32,199 nt of DNA from an uncultured Eubacteriales bacterium (GTDB lineage Bacteria > Bacillota > Clostridia > Christensenellales > CAG-917): assembly GCA_900547975.1 (NCBI GenBank), contig URIX01000014.1, forward strand, positions 1 to 32,199, in the 5' to 3' direction. Made by a program: the position numbers and the translations under genes. The notes below the pieces were generated by a model that saw only the letters and a program-made list of their open reading frames with translations, did not search any database and was not told the DNA's origin. Below, in pieces: positions 1 to 7,908 of this stretch; the first letter of the stretch is position 1; each line of letters begins with the position of its first letter.

Positions 1-55
1 CGGATTAAGGCTTCGCCTTCCGCAATTATTAATTATTCATTATTAATTATTAATT
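1..55. repeat. Intergenic hairpin plus AT-rich repeat
   Basis: Bases 7-11 (AAGGC) and 15-19 (GCCTT) form a tight hairpin around TTC, flanked by CGG and CCG. It is followed by a near-palindromic run of TTAATTA-like units at 24-55. There is no coding potential. It looks like a mobile or dispersed intergenic palindrome, but only one copy of this exact type is seen in the window. Confidence 0.45.
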
Positions 56-56
56 A

Positions 57-84
57 AAAAATCGCGCTATCAAGTGCGATTTTT
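57..84 (-). terminator. Intrinsic terminator of the aminotransferase gene
   Basis: The arms AAAAATCGC (57-65) and GCGATTTTT (76-84) are perfect reverse complements with a 10-base loop. Read on the minus strand, the hairpin is followed by a T-rich tract. The stop codon of the aminotransferase (70-72) lies inside the loop, so the last codons of the gene form the upstream arm. Confidence 0.75.
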
Positions 85-1344
85 CAAACTCTTTTCCATA
101 AGCGCAATCTTTATCGAACTTATCAGCACGTCGATTGCAAAATCCATTTCTTCGAGTGAGGGAACGCTCGGCGCGATACGGATGTTCGAGTCGTTGTCGT
201 CTATTTTGTACGGGAACGTCGACCCTGCCGCCGTAAACTTTACGCCTGCCTCGTTTGCAAGTTCCACGACGCGTTTTGCCGCGCCCTGTACGTCGAGGGA
301 AATGAAATATCCCCCTCTCGGCTTTGACCACGTTACGCTTTGGTCGTCGGGGAACGCTTCTTCCATTCTCGCTCCGAAAAGGTCGAACTTCGGACGAAGA
401 ATCGCCGCGTGTTGTGCCATAATCTTCTTTATGTTGTCGACGTTTTTCAAAAACTCAACGTGCATAACCTGATTGACTTTGTTGGGGTTGATTCTCTTGA
501 AAAAGAGGCGTTTGAGCATATCCTGCACGTTGTTTTGAGAGGAAGCGAACACTGCTACGCCGCTGCCGGCAAACGTGATTTTTGCGGTTGAAGCAAAACA
601 GTATATCATATCGAGCGTGCCCGCTTTTCTTGCCACGTCGAAGATGTTTTTTAGTTTGTCGTCGGTGTCGTAGAGCGAGTGTACGCAATATGCGTTATCC
701 CAGAAAACGCGAAAATCTTTTGCTTTTGGTTTTAGGTTCGCCATACGCTCGACCACTTTGTCCGAGAACACTATGCCCGTCGGATTCGAGTATTTCGGCA
801 CGCACCAAATGCCCTTTACGCTCTCGTCGTCGCGCACGAGTTGCTCGACGAGGTCCATATCCGGACCGTCCGAAAGCATAGGAACGGTTATCATATCTAT
901 GCCGAAATTTTCGCAAATGGCGAAATGTCTGTCGTAACCGGGCGCGGGGCAAATGAATTTGACTTTTTCGAGTTTGTTCCAAGGCGTAGACCCCAAAACG
1001 CCGAATTGCATTGCAAACTGCACCACGTTGTACATAATGTCAAGCGACGAGCCGTCAACGGCGATAACTTCGTCCGTTTTCACGCCCAAAAGTTCACCGA
1101 AAAGTTCTCTTGCCTGCTTAACGCCTGCGGGTTCGCCGTAGTTTCTCGCGTCCACGCCGCTCATAAAGAAGTCGCACTTTGCGGCGTTTTCGAGCATAGG
1201 CATAGCGATGTCGAGTTGCTCTTTTGAAGGCTTGCCTCTCGTCATATCCACGCTTCTGTCGGCTTTTTGCAGTTTTTTGTAGGCTTTTTGCTCTTGTTTA
1301 AGCAGTTTTTCGAGTTCGTCTGCGGGCAATGAATTGTAATCCAT
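70..1344 (-). CDS. Class I aminotransferase, aspartate aminotransferase type
   Basis: This 424-residue PLP enzyme probably transfers the amino group between aspartate and 2-oxoglutarate in the cytoplasm. It resembles the branch typified by the Corynebacterium enzyme (Asp_aminotransf, PF12897) rather than classical AspC. Visible marks are the N-terminal DMTRGKPS near residues 33-40, a substrate-loop region with GIWCVPKYSNPTG, and the Schiff-base lysine in SSTAKITFAGSG. The length is normal for the branch. The ATG at 1344 is preceded by GAGGTG at good spacing. In the 193-bp upstream gap a TATAGT box (1366-1371) is visible without a convincing -35, together with a small GC-rich hairpin (1391-1408). 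The substrate is inferred from family resemblance; other 2-oxo acids are possible. Confidence 0.85.
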   Translation of the reverse strand: MDYNSLPADELEKLLKQEQKAYKKLQKADRSVDMTRGKPSKEQLDIAMPMLENAAKCDFFMSGVDARNYGEPAGVKQARELFGELLGVKTDEVIAVDGSSLDIMYNVVQFAMQFGVLGSTPWNKLEKVKFICPAPGYDRHFAICENFGIDMITVPMLSDGPDMDLVEQLVRDDESVKGIWCVPKYSNPTGIVFSDKVVERMANLKPKAKDFRVFWDNAYCVHSLYDTDDKLKNIFDVARKAGTLDMIYCFASTAKITFAGSGVAVFASSQNNVQDMLKRLFFKRINPNKVNQVMHVEFLKNVDNIKKIMAQHAAILRPKFDLFGARMEEAFPDDQSVTWSKPRGGYFISLDVQGAAKRVVELANEAGVKFTAAGSTFPYKIDDNDSNIRIAPSVPSLEEMDFAIDVLISSIKIALMEKSLKNRT

Positions 1345-1537
1345 AATACACCTCTACACTTGTACACTATACGTCGCGCGCGCTCAAAGAGTGCCGCAAG
1401 CGGCGCACGCTTTGCCGCCTTTTTTATCACGCGTAAGAATATATCACCGAATCGCGTATTCGGCAATCGTTTTCGAGCAGTTTTTCGACGTTAAATTTTT
1501 TTAATCGAAAACACGCAAAATCGTCGTTTCGTCGCCG

Positions 1538-2854
1538 TTATTTGTCGCTTTCGCCGTTGGCTCTGACGAGCAAGCGGATAGGCGTTCCAGAAAAGTCGAA
1601 ACTCTTGCGCAACGCGTTTTCGAGATAGCGTTTGTAACTGAAATGCATAATCGTCGGGTCGTTGACTTTAAGCACAAAAGTCGGCGGCGCGACGGACACT
1701 TGCGTAACATAGAAAACTTTGAGTTTTTTGCCGAGATAGGACGGCGGTTCGCTTATGCGGATAGCGTCTCCCACGACCTCGTTGAGAAGTCCCGTCGGAA
1801 TACGCTTTCTCGAATTTGCCACGACCTCTTTGCAAAGCGGAAGCAGATTGTCGAGTCGCTTGCCGCTGAGCGCGGATATATACACGGATTTGAAATAATC
1901 CATATACTTCAAATCCTCTTTGAGTTTCTTTTCGAATTCGTAAATGGTGTGGGTGTTTTTGTCCACCAAATCCCACTTGTTCATAACGATGACGGACGGT
2001 TTGCCTTCCTCGTGAACGAAGCCCGCGATTTTGACGTCCTGCTCGGTGAGTCCTTCGCTTGCGTCGCACACGACGAGCACCACGTCCGCTCTGCGCACGG
2101 CGAGCAAACTTCTCATAACCGAATATCTTTCAAGGTCCTCGTTGACGACTTTTTTCTTGCGCATACCCGCCGTGTCGATGATGAGATACTTGTCGTCGCC
2201 CACGTCGAGTTCTGTGTCGATTGCGTCACGAGTCGTGCCTGCAATGTCGCTGACGATACATCGGTCGTATCCCAAAAGTCTGTTGGTGATCGAACTCTTG
2301 CCCGCGTTCGGTTTTCCTACGATTGCGATTTTGATACGTTCGGGGTCTTCATCCGCCATATGCTCGGGGATAACTTCGAGGATTGCGTCGAGCAAATCGC
2401 CGAGTCCCTTGCCTTGCTCTGCGCTGACCGCGTGAGGCTCGCCAAACCCCAGCGCGTAAAAGTCGTATACGTTGCTCAAATCGTTGTTGTCGATTTTGTT
2501 TACCGCAAGAATTACGGGAAGTTTTGACTTTCTCAAAAACGAACAAACGAGGTTGTCGTCCGTCGTAAGTCCGGTTTTGCCGTCAACGACGTACAAAATC
2601 GCGTTTGCCGTATCGACGGCGATTTCTACTTGCGTGCGGATATGCCCCCACATTTCGTCGTCGCTTTTAAGTTCGAGACCGCCCGTATCTATGAGCGTAA
2701 ACGCTCTGCCGCACCACTCGCAATCCGCATAAATTCGGTCGCGAGTTACGCCCGGCGTGTCTTCGACGATAGAGATTCTACTGCCCGCAAGTCTGTTGAA
2801 AAGCGTCGATTTTCCGACGTTGGGTCTTCCTACGATAGCCACCAAAGGTTTCAT
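1538..2854 (-). CDS. der: Ribosome-assembly GTPase Der (EngA)
   Basis: Der carries two consecutive GTPase domains and a C-terminal KH-like domain and is needed for maturation of the 50S subunit. The first G domain shows GRPNVGKST near residues 8-16, DTGG and NKID. The second shows GKPNAGKSS, DTAGM and NKWD. The C-terminal part from about residue 350 is the KH-like domain. The length of 438 residues is standard. The start ATG at 2854 has a weak GGTGA upstream. The DUF512 gene lies 105 bp upstream on the same strand, a neighbourhood common in Clostridia, so co-transcription is likely. A small GGCGT/ACGCC hairpin at 2892-2906 sits between them and lacks a terminator-like T tract on the minus strand. 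Confidence 0.97.
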   Translation of the reverse strand: MKPLVAIVGRPNVGKSTLFNRLAGSRISIVEDTPGVTRDRIYADCEWCGRAFTLIDTGGLELKSDDEMWGHIRTQVEIAVDTANAILYVVDGKTGLTTDDNLVCSFLRKSKLPVILAVNKIDNNDLSNVYDFYALGFGEPHAVSAEQGKGLGDLLDAILEVIPEHMADEDPERIKIAIVGKPNAGKSSITNRLLGYDRCIVSDIAGTTRDAIDTELDVGDDKYLIIDTAGMRKKKVVNEDLERYSVMRSLLAVRRADVVLVVCDASEGLTEQDVKIAGFVHEEGKPSVIVMNKWDLVDKNTHTIYEFEKKLKEDLKYMDYFKSVYISALSGKRLDNLLPLCKEVVANSRKRIPTGLLNEVVGDAIRISEPPSYLGKKLKVFYVTQVSVAPPTFVLKVNDPTIMHFSYKRYLENALRKSFDFSGTPIRLLVRANGESDK

Positions 2855-2959
2855 ATTATTTCACCGTTTCCGTATTTTATCTATGATTTTTGGCGTATTA
2901 AACGCCGTTTTCGTCGATTTTGCGAACTTTCGCCGCAAAACCCGATTTATCGTTTTTCG

Positions 2960-4237
2960 TTATTCGTTTTCAAAGTGTTCGACGATTTTTTGCGCCGTGT
3001 CGCTGCCACTGTGCGATATGACGATAATCGGAGCGCCGAGCGCGGCTTCCACTTCTTCGACGGTTTTGTTGTCGAGGAAAGTGTCGGTAAATTCGCGAAG
3101 CATATTGTCGGGAATCACGAATGCGTCCGACTTCACGCCGCCGAGTTGGTCGATTATATCACCAGCAGTCACAAGCCCCGCGACCGTCACGCTCGTGCCG
3201 AAAAAGTTGTTTACGATTGCGTGCACTTCCGCTTTCAGTCCGAGTTTTTCTTCGAGTTTCTTTGCGTACTCTTTGAGTATGGGCGCAAAAGATACGCCGG
3301 TTATGAGGTCTATTTTTTTGCCGAGATTCATAGTCGGGGCTTCCGAAAGGCTGTACTCGAAATTGTCTTTCCAGTCGGCGATAAGTCCCACGCCGTTTTC
3401 GATTTGGTCGAATGCACCGTAATACGAACTGCTCGGAACGTCTATGTTCGCCTTGACGTAATACTCGTCGCTGCACCAACAGAAATTGCCGCCGTATTCT
3501 TTGTTCAATCCCTCGACGAGTTTTATGGTATCTCTCGCATTCTGCTCGTCCACCGCTTTGAGTTTAGCAAGCGTTTCTCTATGCCCCGTCATACCCACGG
3601 GCACGACAGCAACCGTTTCCACGCCCTCGACCGAGTGCAATCCTCGTATGCTGTCCTCGAGCACTTTGCCGTCGTTCACTTCGGGAACGACAACGAGTTG
3701 CGTGTGCATTTTTATGCCGTTTGCGCCGAGTCTGCGCATTTGGTCGGGCAACTTTCTGGTGTTCGGATTTTTGAGAATATACGTTCTTATATCGTCGTCC
3801 CACGCGTGTACGGAAATGTAAAGCGGACTGAGTTTCAATCGAATCACTCTTTCGATTTCTTCTTCCGTGACGTTGGTCATAGTGACATACGAGCCGCACA
3901 TAAAACTGTAACGGTAATCGTCGTCCTTGACGTAGAGGCTGGGGCGCATATTTTTGGGAAGTTGGTCGACAAAACAGAAAATGCACTTGTTTTTGCACAC
4001 GACGGGTTTCATGTCGATTGCGAATTCGAGTCCGAGCGACTGCCCTTCTTTTTTATGGACTTTTACGGTATGCTCTTTTCCGTCGCGCAAAATATCCACC
4101 GAAAATTTCTTTTCGTTGTCGTAGAAAAGGTAATCGAGTTCGTCGACCATTTTGTAGCCGCCGATACGCAGCACGTCGTCGCCGAGCCTGAATCCTTGTT
4201 TTTTTGCAATGTCGTTGAGTTTGGTTATCTTTGGCAT
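2960..4237 (-). CDS. DUF512 family protein with PDZ-like N-terminus and radical-SAM-like cysteine motif
   Basis: This 425-residue protein has a PDZ-like N-terminus (residues about 1-75). It is followed by the cysteine cluster CKNKCIFC, a CX3CX2C arrangement typical of radical SAM iron-sulfur enzymes, and then VDQLP. A radical-SAM-like barrel and a C-terminal DUF512 region follow, with a late HSGSDTAQ motif. The reaction is not known for the family. Its recurrent location next to der hints at ribosome or RNA modification, but this is inference. The start ATG at 4237 is supported by AGGAT six bases upstream. Confidence 0.88.
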   Translation of the reverse strand: MPKITKLNDIAKKQGFRLGDDVLRIGGYKMVDELDYLFYDNEKKFSVDILRDGKEHTVKVHKKEGQSLGLEFAIDMKPVVCKNKCIFCFVDQLPKNMRPSLYVKDDDYRYSFMCGSYVTMTNVTEEEIERVIRLKLSPLYISVHAWDDDIRTYILKNPNTRKLPDQMRRLGANGIKMHTQLVVVPEVNDGKVLEDSIRGLHSVEGVETVAVVPVGMTGHRETLAKLKAVDEQNARDTIKLVEGLNKEYGGNFCWCSDEYYVKANIDVPSSSYYGAFDQIENGVGLIADWKDNFEYSLSEAPTMNLGKKIDLITGVSFAPILKEYAKKLEEKLGLKAEVHAIVNNFFGTSVTVAGLVTAGDIIDQLGGVKSDAFVIPDNMLREFTDTFLDNKTVEEVEAALGAPIIVISHSGSDTAQKIVEHFENE

Positions 4238-4358
4238 ATCGAATCCTATTTTTCCGTTTATATCTATGCTGCGTTCTTCTCTACGAGCGAGAACTATAAC
4301 TTTAATTTAAGCTTTCCCCTTCCTCACGTGTTTTCCCTATCGGCGTTTGCAAAGCAAT

Positions 4359-4436
4359 GATATCGCCATAGGCGGTGATATCACTTCGTGATGATATCGT
4401 GCATTTTGGCACGATGATATCCAAACTTCGTTTGGG
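4359..4436. repeat. Cluster of GATATC-flanked hairpins
   Basis: Four GATATC hexamers (starting at 4359, 4377, 4393 and 4416) punctuate a chain of small hairpins. The hairpins are TCAC-TTC-GTGA, ATCGTGC with GCACGAT around a 6-base loop, and CCAAAC-TTC-GTTTG. No ORF is present. The arrangement resembles tandem palindromic intergenic repeats seen in uncultured Clostridia; the comparison is from memory. Confidence 0.6.
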
Positions 4437-4465
4437 TTGCGGAATACTCAAATCTGTTTTCCGCT

Positions 4466-4566
4466 TGTCATTCAGAGGAGCGACATCGTTGCGACGTAGG
4501 GATCAAGGCGAAGCCGCATTTCGCTACGCTTGATTCTCACGGTCACTCTGTTCCCTCAGAATGACA
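4466..4566. repeat. 101-bp inverted-repeat element, MITE-like
   Basis: The element begins TGTCATTCAGAGG and ends CCCTCAGAATGACA, so the two ends are inverted repeats of about 14 bp with few mismatches. The interior (4501-4536) is itself an imperfect palindrome (GATCAAGGCGAAG against CGCTTGATTC). It has no coding capacity. The ends match the general type of TGTCATTC-terminated foldback repeats found between genes in many gut bacteria. Whether it is mobilised is unknown. Confidence 0.6.
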
Positions 4567-4775
4567 TATGGAAGATTTAAAACTTCCGTTTTCCATCTGC
4601 GTGCACCGCACGCACCCACCAAGCAGATAATTTGGCGAAGTTGCGGTTTGAGTTTTTGTCCCTGCTTGAACTGATAGCGCAAATTCTCTGCGCGGTTAGC
4701 AGAGCAATAAATCGAGCGAGGCTCTCGGCAATGCGCACACTTGCGTGTTGCCGTTGCCTCGGCGACGATTTTTGC
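4567..4775. other. Non-coding stretch, no convincing gene
   Basis: A short minus-strand reading frame here has no ribosome binding site and a low-complexity arginine/serine-rich composition, so it is not called. A structured hairpin with arms GGCAA (4727-4731) and TTGCC (4748-4752) and an inner TGCG/CGCA stem is visible. It lacks a T tract on either strand. Confidence 0.5.
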
Positions 4776-5864
4776 TCAAACGGCAATATATGCGGTTAGG
4801 AAGTTTGCAATATTTTCGAGCGAACTCATTTCCACCCATTTTTTGCCGTTCGAGGCGATTTTCTCGCCGACGTCCGACTGCAATAGTCTGTACAAAAGGC
4901 CCACTATGTCGAGGTCGTTTTTGGCAACGAGGCAAAGTTCGTGCGAGGCGAGATAGGATATGTCCGCTTGCTCGTGTTCGCCGCTCTTTGCAACTATGCT
5001 CGGCACGCCGAGTTTGAAGCACTTGTAGATCGTTGCGGGGTCATACTGCGTGATTGCCACGTCGCATACGGGCAGACAATCGTCCGCTTGCTCGCCGTTT
5101 TGCAAAAACAAAACTTTGGTTTCGGGTGCTTTCACCGCCATAGACGACAAAGTCTGAAGCATACGCTCGTCTTTGACGTACACGGCGAGATTTGCGATTT
5201 CGCCTTGGTCGAGAAGAAGCGAAAACACGTTTTCGAGTTGACTTTTTTCCTGCACGTTGACGTATACGGTTTTGACTTTCGGAAGTCCCACCTCTTGCTT
5301 TTTGAGTATGATTTCTTCCCTCGTTTTGGGCACTGCCTCATAGGGAAGCCCCATCACCATAACGTCCTTCGATTTTATGCCTTGTCGCACCAAATCGGCT
5401 TTTACGTCCGCATTTTCGACGATAAACACGTTGGTTGCGTCATCGTGTACGCGTTTTGGAAGCGTGAAGGATTGAAGCATATATATGATTTGCGTGTTGA
5501 AGCGCGCTCTGCGTTTTGCCTCGACGGCGCAATGGTGAGCGTACGGCGTAACGCACAAAATGTACTCGGGGTGAAAACGCTTGATGAGGTTGTTTATGCG
5601 GTTGACGCGCTTTGACAAACTTTTGAGTTTGAACATATCGCTGATGACGCCCTTGTCCTTTTTTTCGAGCAGATATTGATACTCGCTTCCTTTGTCCATA
5701 AGTCTGTCGATAGCGGAAAGTTTGGTTGCAGAACCGTACTTATCGTCGCTTATGACCACGACGTTATGCGTGCCGATTTTGCGTATTGCTTCCGCGATTT
5801 TTTGCGATATACCGTCGCTTTCGTCGCGTGAAGTGAGTATCAAAATAATGCGTTTTCTATACAT
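4776..5864 (-). CDS. GT28/MGDG-synthase-like glycosyltransferase, possibly degenerate
   Basis: The 362-residue protein has the two-Rossmann-domain layout of the MurG/MGDG-synthase/UgtP group. The N-terminal half contains LCVTPYAHHCAVEAKRR (residues about 103-119), where the acceptor domain lies. The linker motif IKSKDVMVMGLPYE (about 167-180) corresponds to the pre-hinge G-[IL]-P element. The C-terminal half keeps the order seen in the family, CDVAITQYDPATIYKCFKLGVPSI, then GEHEQADISYL. The glycine-rich loops that normally contact the nucleotide sugar are poorly kept, so activity is uncertain. The expected role would be glycolipid synthesis at the inner membrane face. The ATG at 5864 is preceded by GAAGGTG. 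It lies 98 bp downstream of the RNase J gene on the same strand. Confidence 0.55.
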   Translation of the reverse strand: MYRKRIILILTSRDESDGISQKIAEAIRKIGTHNVVVISDDKYGSATKLSAIDRLMDKGSEYQYLLEKKDKGVISDMFKLKSLSKRVNRINNLIKRFHPEYILCVTPYAHHCAVEAKRRARFNTQIIYMLQSFTLPKRVHDDATNVFIVENADVKADLVRQGIKSKDVMVMGLPYEAVPKTREEIILKKQEVGLPKVKTVYVNVQEKSQLENVFSLLLDQGEIANLAVYVKDERMLQTLSSMAVKAPETKVLFLQNGEQADDCLPVCDVAITQYDPATIYKCFKLGVPSIVAKSGEHEQADISYLASHELCLVAKNDLDIVGLLYRLLQSDVGEKIASNGKKWVEMSSLENIANFLTAYIAV

Positions 5865-5962
5865 TTTTGCACCTTCTTTTTTCTAAAAACGACGCCGTTT
5901 TGCACGTTTTTTCAAAAACCGATTGCCGATTTTTTATTTTCGTTTTCCGTTGCGTTTATCCG

Positions 5963-7609
5963 TCAGTCCTCGACGATGACGGGAATGATTATGGGGAATT
6001 GTCTGTCCTTGTAGAACAACTTTCTCACCGCTTTTTTGACCATTCTCGCAATCTCGTTCACGTCCGCTTTGTCGAAGTCCGAGCCGTTTATCGTGTCCAC
6101 GGTTACGTTTTTTATGGAATTTACCACATCGTCGGTGAGATTGAATCCTCTTGCCACAATGTCCACGTCGCCCACGACTTTGCCTTGGTCGGTATCCACC
6201 GCGCAAAGCACCACGAGCATACCGTATTCGGCAAGCGATTTTCTGTCGTTTACGACCGATTTGCCGTTTTCGAGAACAACGCCGTCGACATAGGCGTTGC
6301 CCGCCGTGACGTTAGAGTGTTGCTTTATTCCCTTGTGGTTCACGCCGTAGCACTCGCCGATGTTGGGAATGACGATATTCTTTGACGGTACGCCCAGCGT
6401 TTTTGCGATTTCGGCGTGCTTGAACTGATGACGATATTCGCCGTGTACGGGCATAAAGTACTCGGGTTGAACGAGTGTGAGCATAAGTTTGAGTTCTTCC
6501 TCGTAGGCGTGACCCGAAACGTGAATGTCGTTCATTGCGTCGTAAATGACGTTTGCGCCTTTTCTGAAAAGGTCGTTAATAACGTCGTACACGGATTTTT
6601 CGTTGCCGGGGATAGGCGACGAGGACAAAACGACGAGGTCTTGCGGTCCGATGTTAATCTTGTTGAACTCGCCCTTCGAGAGTTTGTTGAGAGCGGAAAG
6701 CGGCTCGCCTTGCGAGCCGGTTGCCAAAATAACCGTTTCGCTCGGAAGCAGTTTTCCGACGCTGTCCGCGATTACACCCTTGGGAACTTGCAACTCGCCG
6801 CAAGCGGACGCAACGTCAACCATACCTTTCATACTTCTGCCCGCAAGCACGACTTTTCTGTGGTACTTGTGAGCGAGAGTAAGCACTTGTTGCACTCGAT
6901 AATTGGACGAAGCGAAGCACGCAATGACAATTCTCTTGTCGAGGTTTGAAGCAAAGATGCTTTCAAGCGTTTGTCCCACGACTTTTTCGGACGTCGAACT
7001 GCCCTTTCTTTCCACGTTCGTGGACTCGCCGAGCATAAGAAGCACGCCCTTTGCGCCGATTTCCGCAATTCGACCGATGTCGGTTTTCTTGCCGTCGATG
7101 GGCGTATTGTCAATCTTGAAGTCGCCCGTTACGAACACAGTGCCGACTTGCGTGGTTATCGCAAGCGCGCACGCACCCGCCATCGAGTGACAGACTTTGA
7201 TAAACTCGACTTTGAATCCGCCAAGCGTTATCGTATCGCCTGCCGACACCACGACGAGATTGCATTTTTTGCCGTTTTTGTCGAGTTTTCTTTTCAAAAG
7301 TCCGATTGTGAGCGCAGTGCCGTAGACGGGAACGTTTTTGAGGTCGTCCGCATAGTACGGGATTGCGCCGATGTGGTCTTCGTGACCGTGCGTAAGCACG
7401 ATACCGCGAAGTTTGGATATGTTCTCTTTTACGTAGGTTATGTCGGGTATGATTGCGTCGATACCGGGGGCTTCCTCGCTCGTTGCGAAAGAAACGCCGC
7501 AATCGACGATAATCATATCGTCGCCGCACTCTATTGCGGTCATATTTTTGCCCACCTCGCCTACGCCGCCGAGGAAGGTCACCTTAACTGTTTTTGCGTT
7601 TTTTGCCAT
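5963..7609 (-). CDS. rnj: Ribonuclease J
   Basis: RNase J is a metallo-beta-lactamase/beta-CASP nuclease with endo- and 5'-to-3' exonuclease activity that drives mRNA turnover and rRNA maturation. The N-terminus shows TFLGGVGEVGKNM and the metal motif THGHEDHIG (about residues 74-82). The beta-CASP region includes GSQGEPLSAL, a hallmark of the J-type enzymes, and the later metal-binding MPVHGEYRH. The length of 548 residues matches the usual 550-560. The ATG at 7609 has CGGAGA upstream. A palindromic leader (7655-7703) could contribute to control. The J1/J2 subtype cannot be decided from the sequence alone. Confidence 0.95.
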   Translation of the reverse strand: MAKNAKTVKVTFLGGVGEVGKNMTAIECGDDMIIVDCGVSFATSEEAPGIDAIIPDITYVKENISKLRGIVLTHGHEDHIGAIPYYADDLKNVPVYGTALTIGLLKRKLDKNGKKCNLVVVSAGDTITLGGFKVEFIKVCHSMAGACALAITTQVGTVFVTGDFKIDNTPIDGKKTDIGRIAEIGAKGVLLMLGESTNVERKGSSTSEKVVGQTLESIFASNLDKRIVIACFASSNYRVQQVLTLAHKYHRKVVLAGRSMKGMVDVASACGELQVPKGVIADSVGKLLPSETVILATGSQGEPLSALNKLSKGEFNKINIGPQDLVVLSSSPIPGNEKSVYDVINDLFRKGANVIYDAMNDIHVSGHAYEEELKLMLTLVQPEYFMPVHGEYRHQFKHAEIAKTLGVPSKNIVIPNIGECYGVNHKGIKQHSNVTAGNAYVDGVVLENGKSVVNDRKSLAEYGMLVVLCAVDTDQGKVVGDVDIVARGFNLTDDVVNSIKNVTVDTINGSDFDKADVNEIARMVKKAVRKLFYKDRQFPIIIPVIVED

Positions 7610-7654
7610 TATATTTCTCCGATTATTCTTTATTTTTCTATGCGGTAAATTCCA

Positions 7655-7703
7655 TTTTAAGCGACGCTCTCTCGATGCCGCTTAAAACTATTATTAAATA
7701 ATA
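7655..7703. promoter_or_regulatory. Inverted repeats in the RNase J / serC intergenic region
   Basis: TTTTAAGCG (7655-7663) and CGCTTAAAA (7679-7687) are perfect inverted arms around 15 bases. A second perfect palindrome, TATTATTAAATAATA, lies at 7689-7703. Neither is followed by a T tract. They would fall in the 5' leader or promoter of the minus-strand RNase J gene, about 46 bases from its ATG. They could be a leader stem-loop or an operator. Confidence 0.45.
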
Positions 7704-7821
7704 ACAATTTTTATTTTTGCACGCATATTTTTCTAATGTACTATATTACACCAAAATGCGCGCTTACGCAAGAGTTTCGCCAAAAAGTGCCGAAAACCAT
7801 ACGTTTGCGCGAAAAAAAATC

Positions 7822-7850
7822 TTTACAAACCTCGCTTTTGCCTTTACGAT
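7822..7850 (+). promoter_or_regulatory. Candidate sigma-A promoter for serCA
   Basis: TTTACA (7822-7827) and TACGAT (7845-7850) are separated by 17 bases and lie 59 bases before the serC ATG. TATAGT at 7851-7856 is an alternative -10, but its spacing to a -35 is poor. Confidence 0.35.
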
Positions 7851-7908
7851 TATAGTATACAAAGTCGCATATACGAATGCGATTATGACGTATAAAAAGG
7901 AGAATTTT

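Noticed and set aside
2630..4360. 576-codon plus-strand open frame opposite der and DUF512
   Set aside because: It is antisense to two well-supported genes, its product is low in recognisable motifs, and the codon bias of the true genes keeps the opposite frame open.
4577..4786. 69-codon minus-strand open frame
   Set aside because: It lies in a repeat-rich gap, overlaps the next gene's end and has no ribosome site.
7717..7908. 64-codon N-terminal extension of serC
   Set aside because: The family N-terminus and a strong ribosome site support the ATG at 7909, and a promoter candidate lies inside the extension.
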